Part shown: positions 18,322 through 28,900 of the stretch, piece after piece | Numbering within the stretch: position 1 is the stretch's first letter | How the letters are laid out: each line of letters opens with the position of its first letter | NCBI GenBank assembly: GCA_051025295.1 | Contig: JBMGJV010000004.1 | Length of the DNA: 64,000 nt | Direction: 5' to 3' (one strand) | DNA from: KBS-83 sp051025295 | Lineage (GTDB): Bacteria; Acidobacteriota; Terriglobia; Terriglobales; Acidobacteriaceae | Notes under the pieces: generated by a model | Told to the model about the DNA's origin: nothing | Seen by the model: the letters and a program-made list of their open reading frames with translations, nothing else | The model's database searches: none | Program-made: the position numbers and the translations under genes

Positions 18322-19752
18322 ATGCGCAACAGCGAACTGCCTGCGATCGTAGCGATCGACCTGGGCGCGGAGAGTTGCCGCGTCTCGACGCTTGAGTGGA
18401 TTGGCGAGACCCCTCGAGTCCAGCTTGTGCACCGCTTTCCGAATGCACCGGTTTCCCTGGGCCACTCTCTGGTGTGGGACCTTGACCGGATCCTGCTTGA
18501 ACTGCGCGCCGGCGTGACGCGCTGCGCTGAACAGGTCTCGTCGAAAATCGCTTCGATCGGCGTCGATGGATGGGCCGTTGATTATGTTCGGCTGGATAGC
18601 CATGGGTCGCCACTACATGCGCCATTTTGTTATCGCGATCCGCGCACCGAGGTGATTGCGATTCAGCTGCAAAGGCGCTGTTCGAACGTGGACTTGTTCG
18701 CGCTCAGCGGCGTTCAGCCGCAGCGTATCAATACTCTCTTTCAGCTGCTCGCGGACGAGGCCTCGGGCCTGTCGCCATCCACACCATGGGTCACACTACC
18801 CGAGTACGTGCTCATGACACTCGGCGGCCAACGTGTGGCCGAATACACGAACGCGACTCACACGGGGCTGGTCGATCCGAAGCGCCGGACCTGGAGTCGC
18901 GAGCTGTTCGAGATCAGCGGCCTGGACAGCAGCGCCCCGCCCACGATGGTCGATACAGGCACCGACATCGGCATGCTCTCCGCCACATTCAGCGACATGG
19001 CGGCGCTTCGCGGAACGCGGCTAATAGCAACGGCCTGTCATGACACGGCTTCCGCCGTCGCCGGTATTCCGCTCGGCGGCGACGGCTGGGCGTACATCAG
19101 TTCGGGAACGTGGTCGCTGGTCGGCACGCTGCTGGATGAAAGCATCATCACAACCGACGCACAGGTAGCCGGCTTCACCAATCTGGGCGCCGCTGGCAAT
19201 CGCATCTGTTTCCATCGCAACGTGAATGGCATGTGGATGCTACGCCAGGTGATCCAGCAGCTTTCTTCACCAGGTGGCACGTGGTCCATGGCTGAACTTC
19301 TGGCTGCGTGCGAAACGCTGGATCCACCTGAACACCTGCTGGATGTCGATGATCCCGCCTTGCTGCTGCCGCATAACATGGCGGAGCACATCAATGCGCA
19401 ACGGCGTGCACGTGGGGCATCCCCCATCGACGAGACGAGCCGGTCTGTGCCCGCGTTCGCCAGCCTGATCTTTCACAGCCTGGCCGCACGATACGCGGAG
19501 GTTTTGAGCGATCTGCAGCGTATCGCTGGGAAACGCATGAAACGGCTTGCGATCGTCGGCGGAGGAAGTCAGAACAAGCTGCTTAACCAGCTGACGCAAC
19601 AGGCGACCGGGCTGGAGGTCGTTTGTGGAGTGGCCGAAAGCTCAACGATCGGGAATTTCGCCGTACAGCTCGCAACCCTGGAAGGGCACCAGAACTCCCG
19701 TGAGAGAATCGCCCACTGGGCCAACGTCCTTACCGCTCCGGACGAGTGTTGA
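18322..19752 (+). CDS. rhaB: Rhamnulokinase (FGGY family)
   Basis: A 476-residue FGGY-type sugar kinase that would phosphorylate L-rhamnulose to L-rhamnulose-1-phosphate. The N-terminal phosphate-binding segment AIVAIDLGAESCRVS, the catalytic-loop segment IGVDGWAVDYVRLD, the mid-segment ATACHDTASAVAGIP, and the C-terminal adenosine-binding segment LAIVGGGSQNKLLNQLTQQA with an N-terminal-like GNFAVQL are all as in rhamnulokinases. The ATG at 18322 has GGTGAG 7 bases upstream (18309-18314), overlapping the stop of the upstream remnant. The stop is one base from the ATG of the next gene, so rhaB and lutABC form one transcript, linking rhamnose breakdown to lactate oxidation. Confidence 0.9.
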   Translation: MRNSELPAIVAIDLGAESCRVSTLEWIGETPRVQLVHRFPNAPVSLGHSLVWDLDRILLELRAGVTRCAEQVSSKIASIGVDGWAVDYVRLDSHGSPLHAPFCYRDPRTEVIAIQLQRRCSNVDLFALSGVQPQRINTLFQLLADEASGLSPSTPWVTLPEYVLMTLGGQRVAEYTNATHTGLVDPKRRTWSRELFEISGLDSSAPPTMVDTGTDIGMLSATFSDMAALRGTRLIATACHDTASAVAGIPLGGDGWAYISSGTWSLVGTLLDESIITTDAQVAGFTNLGAAGNRICFHRNVNGMWMLRQVIQQLSSPGGTWSMAELLAACETLDPPEHLLDVDDPALLLPHNMAEHINAQRRARGASPIDETSRSVPAFASLIFHSLAARYAEVLSDLQRIAGKRMKRLAIVGGGSQNKLLNQLTQQATGLEVVCGVAESSTIGNFAVQLATLEGHQNSRERIAHWANVLTAPDEC

Positions 19753-19753
19753 T

Positions 19754-20488
19754 ATGCGCATCTCGCTTTTTGTCGCTTGCTATAACGACACACTGTTTCC
19801 GAGTACAGGCAAGGCCGTGGTTTCGCTGCTCGAGCGCCTCGGGCATACGGTGGACTTCCCACTGCAGCAAACATGCTGCGGGCAGATGCACTTCAACACC
19901 GGCTACTGGCAAGAGGCGTACCCGATTGCGAAGCGGTTCATGGATGTGTTTCGCGACGCTGAGGCCGTTTGCATTCCATCCTCCTCCTGCGTTGCCATGA
20001 TTCGTGACGCGTACCTAACACTGGCTGAACGCAACCACGATGCACGCATGCAGGAAGACCTCGCAGCCGTCTTACCGCGCGTGCATGAGTTCACAGAATT
20101 GCTTGTGGACCGGCTCCATGTGGAGGATGTGGGCGCCTACTTCCCTCATCGTGTGACTTATCACCCGAGTTGTCATAGCCTTCGCAGTCTCTGCCTGGGC
20201 GACAAGCCGATGCGGCTGCTGCGCAAGGTGCGCGGCCTGGAGCTCGTCGAGCTGGAGAACGCCGACCGCTGCTGCGGTTTCGGCGGCACGTTCGCAATAA
20301 AGAACGCCGAGGTCTCGACTGCCATGCTGGGGGACAAAGTGCGCGCGGTGCAGAACACGCGGGCGGAGTACTGCACTGCCTGCGACAACTCCTGCCTGAT
20401 GCACATGGAAGGCATGCTGCACCGGCAGTTCGCCGGTGTGCAAACCGTACACATCGCAGAGCTGCTCGCTTCCGTGGCGCCGCATTGA
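19754..20488 (+). CDS. lutA: Lactate utilisation Fe-S protein LutA (CCG-domain)
   Basis: A 244-residue cytoplasmic protein with the two cysteine-rich CCG motifs of LutA/YkgE: CCGQMHF near residue 36 plus SSSCVAM near 78, and CHSLRSLCLGD near 138 with DRCCGFGGTFAIKNAEVS near 174 and CTACDNSCLMHMEG near 213. It is one of three subunits of the L-lactate dehydrogenase complex LutABC, which oxidises L-lactate to pyruvate. Within a rhamnose operon the lactate would come from lactaldehyde. The ATG follows the rhaB stop by one base, and the stop overlaps the TTG start of lutB. Confidence 0.92.
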   Translation: MRISLFVACYNDTLFPSTGKAVVSLLERLGHTVDFPLQQTCCGQMHFNTGYWQEAYPIAKRFMDVFRDAEAVCIPSSSCVAMIRDAYLTLAERNHDARMQEDLAAVLPRVHEFTELLVDRLHVEDVGAYFPHRVTYHPSCHSLRSLCLGDKPMRLLRKVRGLELVELENADRCCGFGGTFAIKNAEVSTAMLGDKVRAVQNTRAEYCTACDNSCLMHMEGMLHRQFAGVQTVHIAELLASVAPH

Positions 20489-21936
20489 GTCTTGTTCAGT
20501 TGAACTCGCGCGGCACCGACTCCTTCCCAGAGGCTGCGGCCATTCTCTTGCGCGAGTCGCAGCTACGGAAGAACGTGGCGCACGCCACCGATGTGATCCA
20601 GAGCAAACGCGCCGCGCTAGTGGCTGAGAAGCAGGACTGGTCGGCGCTTCGTGATGCGGGCGCGGCCATTCGCGATGAGAGCCTGCGGAGGCTGGATGTC
20701 TACCTGCAGCAGTTTGAGCAGAACTGCATCGCGGCCGGCGGCGTGGTGCACTGGGCAGCCGATGCTGCCGAAGCACAGCAGATCGTCCTCGGGCTACTCC
20801 GCGAACAGCACGTCGACGAAGTTCTCAAGATCAAGTCGATGACTTCGGGAGAGATCGGACTCAACGAGTGGCTCGAGCGGCACGGAATCCAGGCGCACGA
20901 GACCGATCTGGCGGAGCTGATTCTTCAGCTTAGCCGGGATCAGCCTTCGCACATCGTCGTTCCGGCGCTGCACAAGAACCGGCAGCAGATTCGCGATCTG
21001 TTTGCCCGCGCCATGAACCTGCCCGATCTTTCCGACGATCCCCATGCACTTGCAGCGGCAGCGCGCGACTATCTTCGTGAGAAGTTCCTGCGCGTGAAGA
21101 CGACCATCTGTGGAGCCAACTTCCTGATCGCGGAGACGGGCGGCATCTGCATCGTGGAGTCTGAAGGCAACGGGCGCATGTGCCTGACGCTCCCCGACAC
21201 GGTCATCGCGATCGCCGGCATCGAGAAGGTCATCCCGCGTCTGATTGACCTCGGAGTTCTGCTGCAGACGCTGCCGCGCTCTGCGACGGGTGAACGAATG
21301 AACCCCTACAACTCTGTCTGGAATGGCGTCATTCCCGGCGATGGTCCGAAGCGCCTCCACGTCATTCTTCTCGACAACGGTCGCAGCGGCATTCTGGGCG
21401 ACGCACTGGGTCGACAGACACTACGCTGCATCCGCTGTGGCGCATGCCAGAATGCCTGCCCGGTCTACCGGCAGACCGGCGGACATGCTTACCAGTCGGT
21501 GTATGGCGGTCCCATCGGCGCGATCCTCACACCGCAGCTGCTTCACTTGCAACATGGGCAGTCGTTGCCGTACGCCTCGTCCCTTTGCGGAGCGTGTTAC
21601 GAGGTCTGCCCGGTTAAGATCAACATCCCAGAAGTCCTTACGTATCTCCGGTCACGTGTCGTGCGCCAGGGCGGCGGCAAGCTGCGCTCCGTCTTCGATC
21701 AAGAACGGATTGGCATGAAGGTGCTGGCCAGAACCTTTCTTGCGCAGCGACGTTTCGAATTTGCGCAGCACATGGCCAGGACAGCGCAGTCGCCGTTTGT
21801 GAAGCGTGACGGATATATTCATTCGCTGCCCGGAATGGCCGGCCGATGGACCCTCTCACGGGACCTGCGTGCGCTACCGTCTCAAACCTTTCGAGAGTGG
21901 TGGACGGCCAGGCAGCACGGGGGTTCATCGGTGTGA
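20485..21936 (+). CDS. lutB: Lactate utilisation iron-sulfur protein LutB
   Basis: A 483-residue protein with an N-terminal LUD domain (residues ~60-300, with VLKIKSMTSGEIGLNEWLE and GANFLIAETGGICIVESEGN) followed by a pair of 4Fe-4S motifs (CIRCGACQNACPVYRQTGG near 310 and CGACYEVCPVKINIPE near 360) and a C-terminal DUF3390-like tail. This is the standard LutB arrangement. The start is a TTG at 20485 that overlaps the lutA TGA, and the 3' end overlaps the lutC GTG, so the three subunits are translationally coupled. Confidence 0.92.
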   Translation: MSLVQLNSRGTDSFPEAAAILLRESQLRKNVAHATDVIQSKRAALVAEKQDWSALRDAGAAIRDESLRRLDVYLQQFEQNCIAAGGVVHWAADAAEAQQIVLGLLREQHVDEVLKIKSMTSGEIGLNEWLERHGIQAHETDLAELILQLSRDQPSHIVVPALHKNRQQIRDLFARAMNLPDLSDDPHALAAAARDYLREKFLRVKTTICGANFLIAETGGICIVESEGNGRMCLTLPDTVIAIAGIEKVIPRLIDLGVLLQTLPRSATGERMNPYNSVWNGVIPGDGPKRLHVILLDNGRSGILGDALGRQTLRCIRCGACQNACPVYRQTGGHAYQSVYGGPIGAILTPQLLHLQHGQSLPYASSLCGACYEVCPVKINIPEVLTYLRSRVVRQGGGKLRSVFDQERIGMKVLARTFLAQRRFEFAQHMARTAQSPFVKRDGYIHSLPGMAGRWTLSRDLRALPSQTFREWWTARQHGGSSV

Positions 21937-22562
21937 GCCGCGAGACCGTCCTCAAAAATATCTCGACCGCGATGCAAACAGGAGCAAGCGATGCGCAAGG
22001 TCCTCACCATGCACCGATTGCCACGCCGTCCCACGCAGCAGAGGAGGTCACGGCTCTCTTTATTGAGCGGTTGGAGGAGTATGAAGCACGGGTTTTCCGC
22101 GCCTCACCCCTCGATCTGCGTGCAACGATCGCGCACGTCCTGCACGAGTCTGGAAAGACACGCATGCTAGTTCCACCTGAAATACCGGCAGAGTGGCTGG
22201 AGCCTTCAGTCTGTTGGGTGATCGACCAGTGTCTTCCAAACGATGAAATCGAGTCGTTCGACGGGGTGTTGACCTCGGCCACTGCCGGTGTCGCGGAATC
22301 CGGCAGCATCGTTCTGCGGCATGGCCCATCGGAAGGCCGTCGTGTCCTGACCTTGCTGCCCGATTACCATCTCTGCGTTCTCATGACATCGCAGATCGCT
22401 CCGTCCTTGCCCGCCTGTATGACCCTGCTCGCGCAAGAGAAGAGCCTTCCCATCACGTTCATCTCAGGGCCTTCCGCCACCGCCGACATCGAAATGACGC
22501 GCATCAAGGGCGTTCATGGGCCGCGTTTCCTCGATGTTGTTCTGGTCCGCGATTACCCCTGA
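21933..22562 (+). CDS. lutC: Lactate utilisation protein LutC (LUD domain)
   Basis: A 209-residue LUD-domain protein, third subunit of the LutABC lactate-oxidising complex. Recognisable parts are VLTSATAGVAESGSIVL, RVLTLLPDYHLCVLM, and the C-terminal FISGPSATADIEMTRIKGVH with GPRFLDVVLV, the usual end of LutC. The GTG at 21933 overlaps the lutB TGA (GTGA), and the frame reads VSRETVLKNIS. Longer in-frame starts inside lutB are unlikely. It is the last gene of the rhaB-lutABC transcript; no clear terminator hairpin was seen just after it. Confidence 0.9.
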   Translation: MSRETVLKNISTAMQTGASDAQGPHHAPIATPSHAAEEVTALFIERLEEYEARVFRASPLDLRATIAHVLHESGKTRMLVPPEIPAEWLEPSVCWVIDQCLPNDEIESFDGVLTSATAGVAESGSIVLRHGPSEGRRVLTLLPDYHLCVLMTSQIAPSLPACMTLLAQEKSLPITFISGPSATADIEMTRIKGVHGPRFLDVVLVRDYP

Positions 22563-22599
22563 GCGGCAGCTTGCGAGCTGGCACTCGGGCCCGCTTGCG

Positions 22600-23400
22600 C
22601 GCAGGCAGTCACGGGAAACCGAGCCGCCATTGATGTTGGCCTGCAGCGAGTAGCTATAGATCACCCCTGGCCCGACCGTCGAGTCCTGAACTCCCCCGAG
22701 ACCGCTGGCTGTCGGCGCAAAGGATGCGCTGCTGAATGCGCAGTATCGTACGTGACCGATGCTGAGAGCGGGCTGTCGGCGGACGCTCCGGTCGCCTTCG
22801 TCGTCAAGTTCACAGTCAACCGTTTGCAGTCGCGGTGACCGAGCTGCCAGCCACGGACTGGATCGCGCTCGCTAGAGCGGCGGCGATTGCAGCACTGCCT
22901 TAATTGTGTCCGAAGCTAACGGTCGCGACCTGACCTTCAACGCTCGCCCTGGCGGACCCGGAGTCATAGACCGTGTAAAGAGATCATGAGCCCAGTCAGA
23001 GTGCCGCCTGACGAAGTCGCCTTGAAGTCTGGCGTACTGTGGCAGAGCTTACTGCAGCCGCCTTCTGCGATCGTCGCAGAAGGCGAGAGTGCATCGTTCG
23101 CAGCCAGACCGGTGGCAAGGCTCGTTGTGCTGATGGTCGTGCCAGACAAGGTGGCGCTCACAGGTGTGCCACTGGCATTCAGCCCATTCGTGAGCGCCTG
23201 AGCTACAGTGATTGATGTGCTGCCTTGGAAATGTTGGTACTTGCTGTGAAGCCGTTGACCGTGAATGGCGACGGTGCCGCCGTCGTTGGCAAAGCGGCTG
23301 CTCGTGGGTGTGCTGCCAATCTGGGTAGGCGGCCTCGGAACCGGAGATCGTCGCGGGATCCGGTCCGCTGGTCGCGACACCTGCACCTAAGTGCTTTGCT
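22600..23400 (-). pseudogene. Decayed fragment of a repetitive secreted protein
   Basis: On the minus strand, broken frames spell two degenerate copies of a beta-rich module common in long acidobacterial RHS/Ig-type proteins. The more upstream copy reads ATISGSEAAYP, TVNGFTAST, ITVAQALTNGLNASGTPVSA, then TPDFKATSSGGTLTG. The next reads VYDSGSARASVEGQVATVSF, AAIAAALASAIQSVAGSSVT, then SASFAPTASGLGGVQDSTV and IYSYSL. Continuing across the second copy requires passing at least one stop (TAA near 22901) and two or more frame changes, so it is not a working gene. It lies between lutC and the GH20 gene. Bases 23401-23745 hold no recognisable feature. The family assignment is from memory and was not searched. 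Confidence 0.6.
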
Positions 23401-23745
23401 CTGAGCCTCCGATTGGATGCTGCCGGTTGCCGCTGTGGGAGGAAACGGTCGCTAGACCATTATCAGTTCCCGACAGGACACGTTGCCGGCTGTCGTAGGT
23501 AAGAGACCGTGATGGCAGCCTCGTCCTTCGAGAAGGTAGGGTGGCCCTTACTCGCGCATACAGAGGCAGCCTTTGAAGCTCTACTTGCTTTCAGACGATC
23601 CTCTGTCCAGCTTTCGTACGCTGCTCGCCGGCCCTCTGCGACTCGGAAGTAATGCACAGCTCAACGGCCTGATGAGAGCGGAGGCTTCGTCGAACCGGTG
23701 GGAGTTGATTTGGGGGGGCTCGCTACAGGTTTCACCTCAAGGCAC

Positions 23746-25848
23746 TCACTGAGATAGGGCCTGGGTCACCAGGACTTCGATAGAGGGGATGGCCTGGTCT
23801 AGCAAAACTGCCCTTGGTGCTTCCATTTGCCTTAGCTCCTGCAGATCGTCATTCGCTGTTGATCGGGGAAGAGTGGCCTTTCGTGCCAGCGCGTCGAGAG
23901 CTCCGAGTCCGATCGTCGCAGCGCGGCTGAGATCGCGAGAGACCGGAACAAGCTCTGCCGTCAGCGCAGACTTTGGCAATACCGGCTGGAGCGTGCGGTT
24001 GTTCTCAGACCACTGCGTCAGCCGACGCCGTGCATCCTCAAAGTCGCCCTCGCTCGCTTGTCCCGCCGCGATCCGGCGGACCACGAGCGAGAAGTCCCGA
24101 GCCTCCCTGCTCTCTGCTGGGATTGCGTCGACTAATCGGTTCAGCGGTGTGTAGGCGGTGTAGCTCCGCAGTTCTTCACGCTTGTACTCCTTCGGCGGCT
24201 CGACCACGCTTGCGAGCACACCCAAGGCCACAAGGTCGTTCCCGACGACGAGCCGTTGAAAGGGCGGCCGGTCGAGGAAGCTAGGCTGGCTTCCGTACCA
24301 GGCGAGATTCTGTTCGAAGAGGTCGAGCCGGCGGTACATCGATGCGACGTCGGTGTCCGATTGCAGAGACCACAACCGCTCTGCCACAGCTGCGGCTCGC
24401 GGCCAAACACGCGTGGTGAGAATCTCAGGTGTCAAAAACTCCGTCCATTCCGCGGCTTCCCCGCCCACGATACGTGCCTTTTCCTGTGGCGTGAGCTGCG
24501 CTGCGGACTTGTCCAGCGGATCAACGGCAAAGTGCCGGGACGCTGGTTCATTCAGATCGAGGTAATAGCCCCATGACAGTAGTCCACGATTGCCGGCGCG
24601 TGCAGCCTGCGCGAGCGAATCCTGCCCTCGCCACGACTGAATGACGACATCCTTGGGCGTGCCCGGCTGCAACACCTCATCCCATCCAACAGTCACCTTC
24701 CCATGCTGAGTCACGAGTCGTTGCACGCGGCCGGTGAAGTAGGCCTGGAGCGCTGCGTTGTCCTTTAGATTGTGCGCGCGCATGAATTGCTGAATGCGGG
24801 GGTTTGCGTCCCACTCCTTGCCGTTGCACTCGTCTCCACCGATATGGAAATACGCATCGGGAAATAGAGCCGCCATCTCGCCGATGAAGGCATCGAGAAA
24901 GGTGTATGTGCTCTCCCGGGTCGGATCCATGGCAGGGTCGAAGATTCCCCATTTACGGATGATCTCGTAGGGTCCATGCCCGCTCGCCAGGTCGGGATAC
25001 CCAACGAACCATGAGGTGGCATGTCCGGGCATGTCGAACTCAGGGATCACGCGAATGCCGCGGTCGTGCGCATACGCCAGGATGCCGCGAACCTCTTCTT
25101 GCGTGTAGTACTGCCCGTCGGACCCTTCCTCCTGCAGCAGCGGGTAGCGACGGCTCTCGATACGAAAGCCCTGGTCTTCGCTCAGGTGCCAGTGGAAGAC
25201 GTTCAGCTTGGCCGCCTCCATCAGGTCCAAGTTCTGGCGAATGACATCGAGTGGCATGAAATGCCGACCGACGTCGATCATCAGACCGCGCCACGGAAAT
25301 CGCGGACTGTCATCGATGCGCACGCCTTCGATCACGTAGCCCTGGGGCGCGTTCCGTACGAGCTGCAGCAGCGTCTGTAAGCCGTGCAACGTACCAAGAG
25401 ACGTTGGCGCGCTGAGCTCGATCGCGTTTGCGGCCACGACAAGGCGGTAAGACTCGTCTTCGCCGAGCTCCTGCACAGGTTTTCCTGAAGCAGTTGTGCG
25501 TATCACCAGCTTCGGAGTCGCCGCAGTCGGTTGTGGAAAGCGAGCTATCCCTGTTCGCCTCTGCAACTGGAGAAGGAAGCGGTCACGTGCGCGGTCCAGT
25601 CGAGCATCTTGGAATCCCTCGAATACCACCTGCAAGCCACCGTCGATCGGCACCTCACCGGACCCAGCGACGACTGTCACCGGCAGGGGCATAAGAGTGG
25701 ACTGCTGGTCGGCAGCATTTGCCGGAAGGCATGCGGCCATCAGGAGCGTCACGCTGAGTGCGCGTCCCCAGGCGGTCATGAAACGTCTTGGGAGCAAGGA
25801 AAGCTTGCGCGCGATCAGCGGATCGGCGTGGGTCATCTTCAGAAACAT
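23746..25848 (-). CDS. Exported GH20 beta-N-acetylhexosaminidase
   Basis: A 700-residue family 20 glycoside hydrolase. A signal peptide lies in residues ~24-47 (MTAWGRALSVTLLMAACLPANA), suggesting 25779 as an alternative start. The GH20b-like N-terminal domain (about 55-165) is followed by the catalytic barrel: DDSPRFPWRGLMIDVGRHFM, HWHLSEDQGFRIES, and the catalytic pair in YFHIGGDECNG (Asp-Glu near residue 338). Further aromatic motifs are TVGWDEVLQ and SWRGQD. It would release terminal GlcNAc or GalNAc from chitin, peptidoglycan or glycoprotein oligosaccharides in the periplasm. An AGAGG sequence precedes the ATG, and it follows the receptor gene in the same direction by 60 bases, so the two probably share a transcript. 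Confidence 0.92.
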   Translation of the reverse strand: MFLKMTHADPLIARKLSLLPRRFMTAWGRALSVTLLMAACLPANAADQQSTLMPLPVTVVAGSGEVPIDGGLQVVFEGFQDARLDRARDRFLLQLQRRTGIARFPQPTAATPKLVIRTTASGKPVQELGEDESYRLVVAANAIELSAPTSLGTLHGLQTLLQLVRNAPQGYVIEGVRIDDSPRFPWRGLMIDVGRHFMPLDVIRQNLDLMEAAKLNVFHWHLSEDQGFRIESRRYPLLQEEGSDGQYYTQEEVRGILAYAHDRGIRVIPEFDMPGHATSWFVGYPDLASGHGPYEIIRKWGIFDPAMDPTRESTYTFLDAFIGEMAALFPDAYFHIGGDECNGKEWDANPRIQQFMRAHNLKDNAALQAYFTGRVQRLVTQHGKVTVGWDEVLQPGTPKDVVIQSWRGQDSLAQAARAGNRGLLSWGYYLDLNEPASRHFAVDPLDKSAAQLTPQEKARIVGGEAAEWTEFLTPEILTTRVWPRAAAVAERLWSLQSDTDVASMYRRLDLFEQNLAWYGSQPSFLDRPPFQRLVVGNDLVALGVLASVVEPPKEYKREELRSYTAYTPLNRLVDAIPAESREARDFSLVVRRIAAGQASEGDFEDARRRLTQWSENNRTLQPVLPKSALTAELVPVSRDLSRAATIGLGALDALARKATLPRSTANDDLQELRQMEAPRAVLLDQAIPSIEVLVTQALSQ

Positions 25849-25908
25849 CCAATCCTCTTGGTGATGAGAAGGAGCAAAGCCGCGGCACTCGATGGCGCGC
25901 GGCCCGCT

Positions 25909-28900
25909 TTAGAAAAGGAACCGAGCGGAAAACTGAAACTGTCTTGGTGTGTTCACATCCGCCGTGATCACTCCAAACTGTGGTGCATAGGTAGCCGGAT
26001 CGTTTACCACGTTTTGGATGCTTGGGAACGAGGGCGCCGCAAACTGCGGCTTGTTCTCAATGTTGAAAGAGGAAACATCGAGATGGAGGCTCTTCTCCTT
26101 CGCAAGCGCAAATGTTTTGCCCAGTGTCAGATCGACATCCTGCGCTCCCATCGTGCGCACGTGATCCAGGTAGGCTGGTGTGTTCCCAGCAACGAAAGGA
26201 CTCGCAGGCACGGCGAAACATGCCGGGCTGAACCACTGCTCTGCAGTGCGCGGCATGCTCTTGCCCGGATCACAGGTCACGTCTGCACGCTGATTGAGAA
26301 AGGATGGGGTCACGCCTGAAGGTGGCGAGTTGATAGGGACGCCTGTACTGAGATAGGCGATACCGTTAATCGTCCATTCGCCAAGGATGACATTGGCGGG
26401 ACCGGTGAGCGAGAGCGCCCGGCCGCGCCCGACCGGCAGGTCGTAAGAGGCCTGTGCCGTGAACTGATACTTCACATCCTGCGGGCTGACGGACCACTCC
26501 AGGTTGAGATTCCTGCCATCCTGTGGCGCCCCCGCGTGCGAGCCTACGAACCCGAGTGGCGGGTTGCCGTCGTTCGTCATCAGCTTGGCCCACGTGAAGG
26601 ATGCCAGTGCGGTGAAGTGGTCGGTCAACCGCTTCTGTACCTTTGTCTGCAACGAACTGTATTCGGAGTCGCCACCCGGATAGCCATGCACGAGCACGCC
26701 GTTCCCTGATCCATAGTTGCCGCTTCCAAACTGCGGGAACGCCTGCAGGGCAACGAACAGCGGGACTGTCGGAGATCCGTAGTTCGCGTTCGTTGGCGGC
26801 AGAACAGACTGCCACTGATTCGGCGCAGTGGCGTCCAACAGATCGCCTTGGTAATGACCAATGGTTGCGAGGTCCAGTTCATTCAGGTCGAGCACGCCAA
26901 GCGGCAGGAAGAGTCCGCGGCTGCCCACGTAGGCTGCGCTTACCACATAGTGACGCGGCAGCTCGTACTCCAGGCCGAAGTTGTAGTTATAGGTCGTCTG
27001 CGTTCGCTGCTTATGCAGGACGGTGTTCAGAGTCGTGCCCAGGTTATTCGCAAGCCCCGACGGAGCAGTGATGAGTGGCACGACGCCTTGAGGGAATGGG
27101 TTGCTGAGCGAGTAAGGTCCGGTCGTGCTGGGATCAGGGCTGCCGTCCGGCGCACCCGGGCAGAAACTCGAGCCGTTTAAAACCGTGTTGCCTGCCGCGT
27201 CGTAACACGTGGAGTTCCAGTTCGTCGTCGACGAGTAGCCGTCGCTATCCTGGGCCGCACCAGCGACCATCTCCGAGCTGGGACCGTAGTAGATGCCCGC
27301 TCCTGCTCGCACCACCAGACGAGGAACAGGCTGCCAGGTCACGCCGAGTCGAGGACCGAAATCCGCCTTGTTGGTCTGGAATGGCGAGCGGTGACTTCCA
27401 TTCGTGTAGATTTCCGCACCCGTATAGGCGACCCCACTTGCTGTGGTACTCGCGTTGGGCTGGAAGTACTCCAACCGGTTATGCCGCTCCGTGCGTCCGC
27501 CGAAGATATCCCAGCGTAGCCCTGCAGTGACAATCACCTTCTCGGTGGGATGCCACGTGTCCTGGACAAATGTTGCATAGTAGTTGCTCGCCTCGGCCAC
27601 AAATAGGTCTTTGGTGAAGTTGGTGTTCTCAACACCTGGGGCAGCTCCCATTCCAATCAGGAACGAAGCGAAGTCGCTGCCGCCAATACCCGTGCTTGTC
27701 TGCTGATCCGTTGCGGATATATCAAACTGATAGTTGCCTGAAGGGGCGGGCGGCTGTCCCGCGTTCAGAAAGCGCTTCATGTACTCGGCGCCGACACTCA
27801 GCTCGTGCTTTCCAAGTACCTTTGTGACCGCAGCGCTCACATCATGATTCATGCTCGCGAAGCGAAAGGTGTTGTAGTTGGCCGTGCCGCCGATCCCGCC
27901 ACCCACATCTGAGAAGGTGACGTACGGCAGCGTCTTGTAGACCTCTTCCTGCGCGAGCGAGGATGGGAAGCCGAGCGTGGTCAGGTCCACGCCAATCTGG
28001 CGGGGATCGCCCCCCTGGTTTTCGTAGTGGCGTGTGAATGAGTAGCGAAGCTGAATGGCAGTCGTCGCATTCAGCGTCAGGTCATCGCCTATCAGGAAAT
28101 TGCGCCCGTTCGTGACATTCTGGGCATAGTTCAAGTCGTAGTCGTTGTTGAATGCATTCACACCTGAGGTGAATAGGCGATCGAAGGAGAAGCGGCCGAA
28201 GAGTCGCTGCCGCTCACTGATCGCATCATCGATGCGAACGTCGAAGCGTTGTGCGCTTGTTGGATCGAGCCCCGGGACGTACAGGTTGTTCACTGCGCCG
28301 TTCGTTGCCTGGTCGCAGGTGGTCGGATCCGGAACGTTGCATTTGGGGAACTTCGAGAGGAACTGCAACGCGATTGGATTCGGGTTCGGGATGACATTGT
28401 TTGCGAACGGTTGGCGCGTTCCGTCTGCATTCTCCGGCACCATCGGGTTGTAGATGGTGAAGCTATCAGCGGAGAAGTCGCCCTGGCGCTCTCGCGAAGT
28501 GGGCACAGTGAAGATGTTCGAACCGTCGAACTGCTGCTGCTGCGTCGCTTCGTAATCCGCGAAGAAGAACAGCTTCTTATGCAGGATCGGGCCTCCAATC
28601 GAGCCGCCCTCCTGATACCGATGGAACGCTGGTGATTCGTTGCGCGATCCACTGGCAAGCTGACTCTGCTTGTTGAAGTAGTCGTTCGCTGCCAGAATAT
28701 CGGGTCGGATGTAGGTGAACACATCTCCGTGGAACTCGTTGGTCCCGGACTTGCTCGCCAGACTGATCACACCCGCGCCGCCGCTCTGGTAAGAGGCGGG
28801 TGTGTTCTGTGTCTCCACACGGAATTCGTTCACGGCGTCCTCGGGAATCTCGAGTGCCGGAATGATGGCGGCTGCGTTGTTCTCCGCGATACCAACCGGG

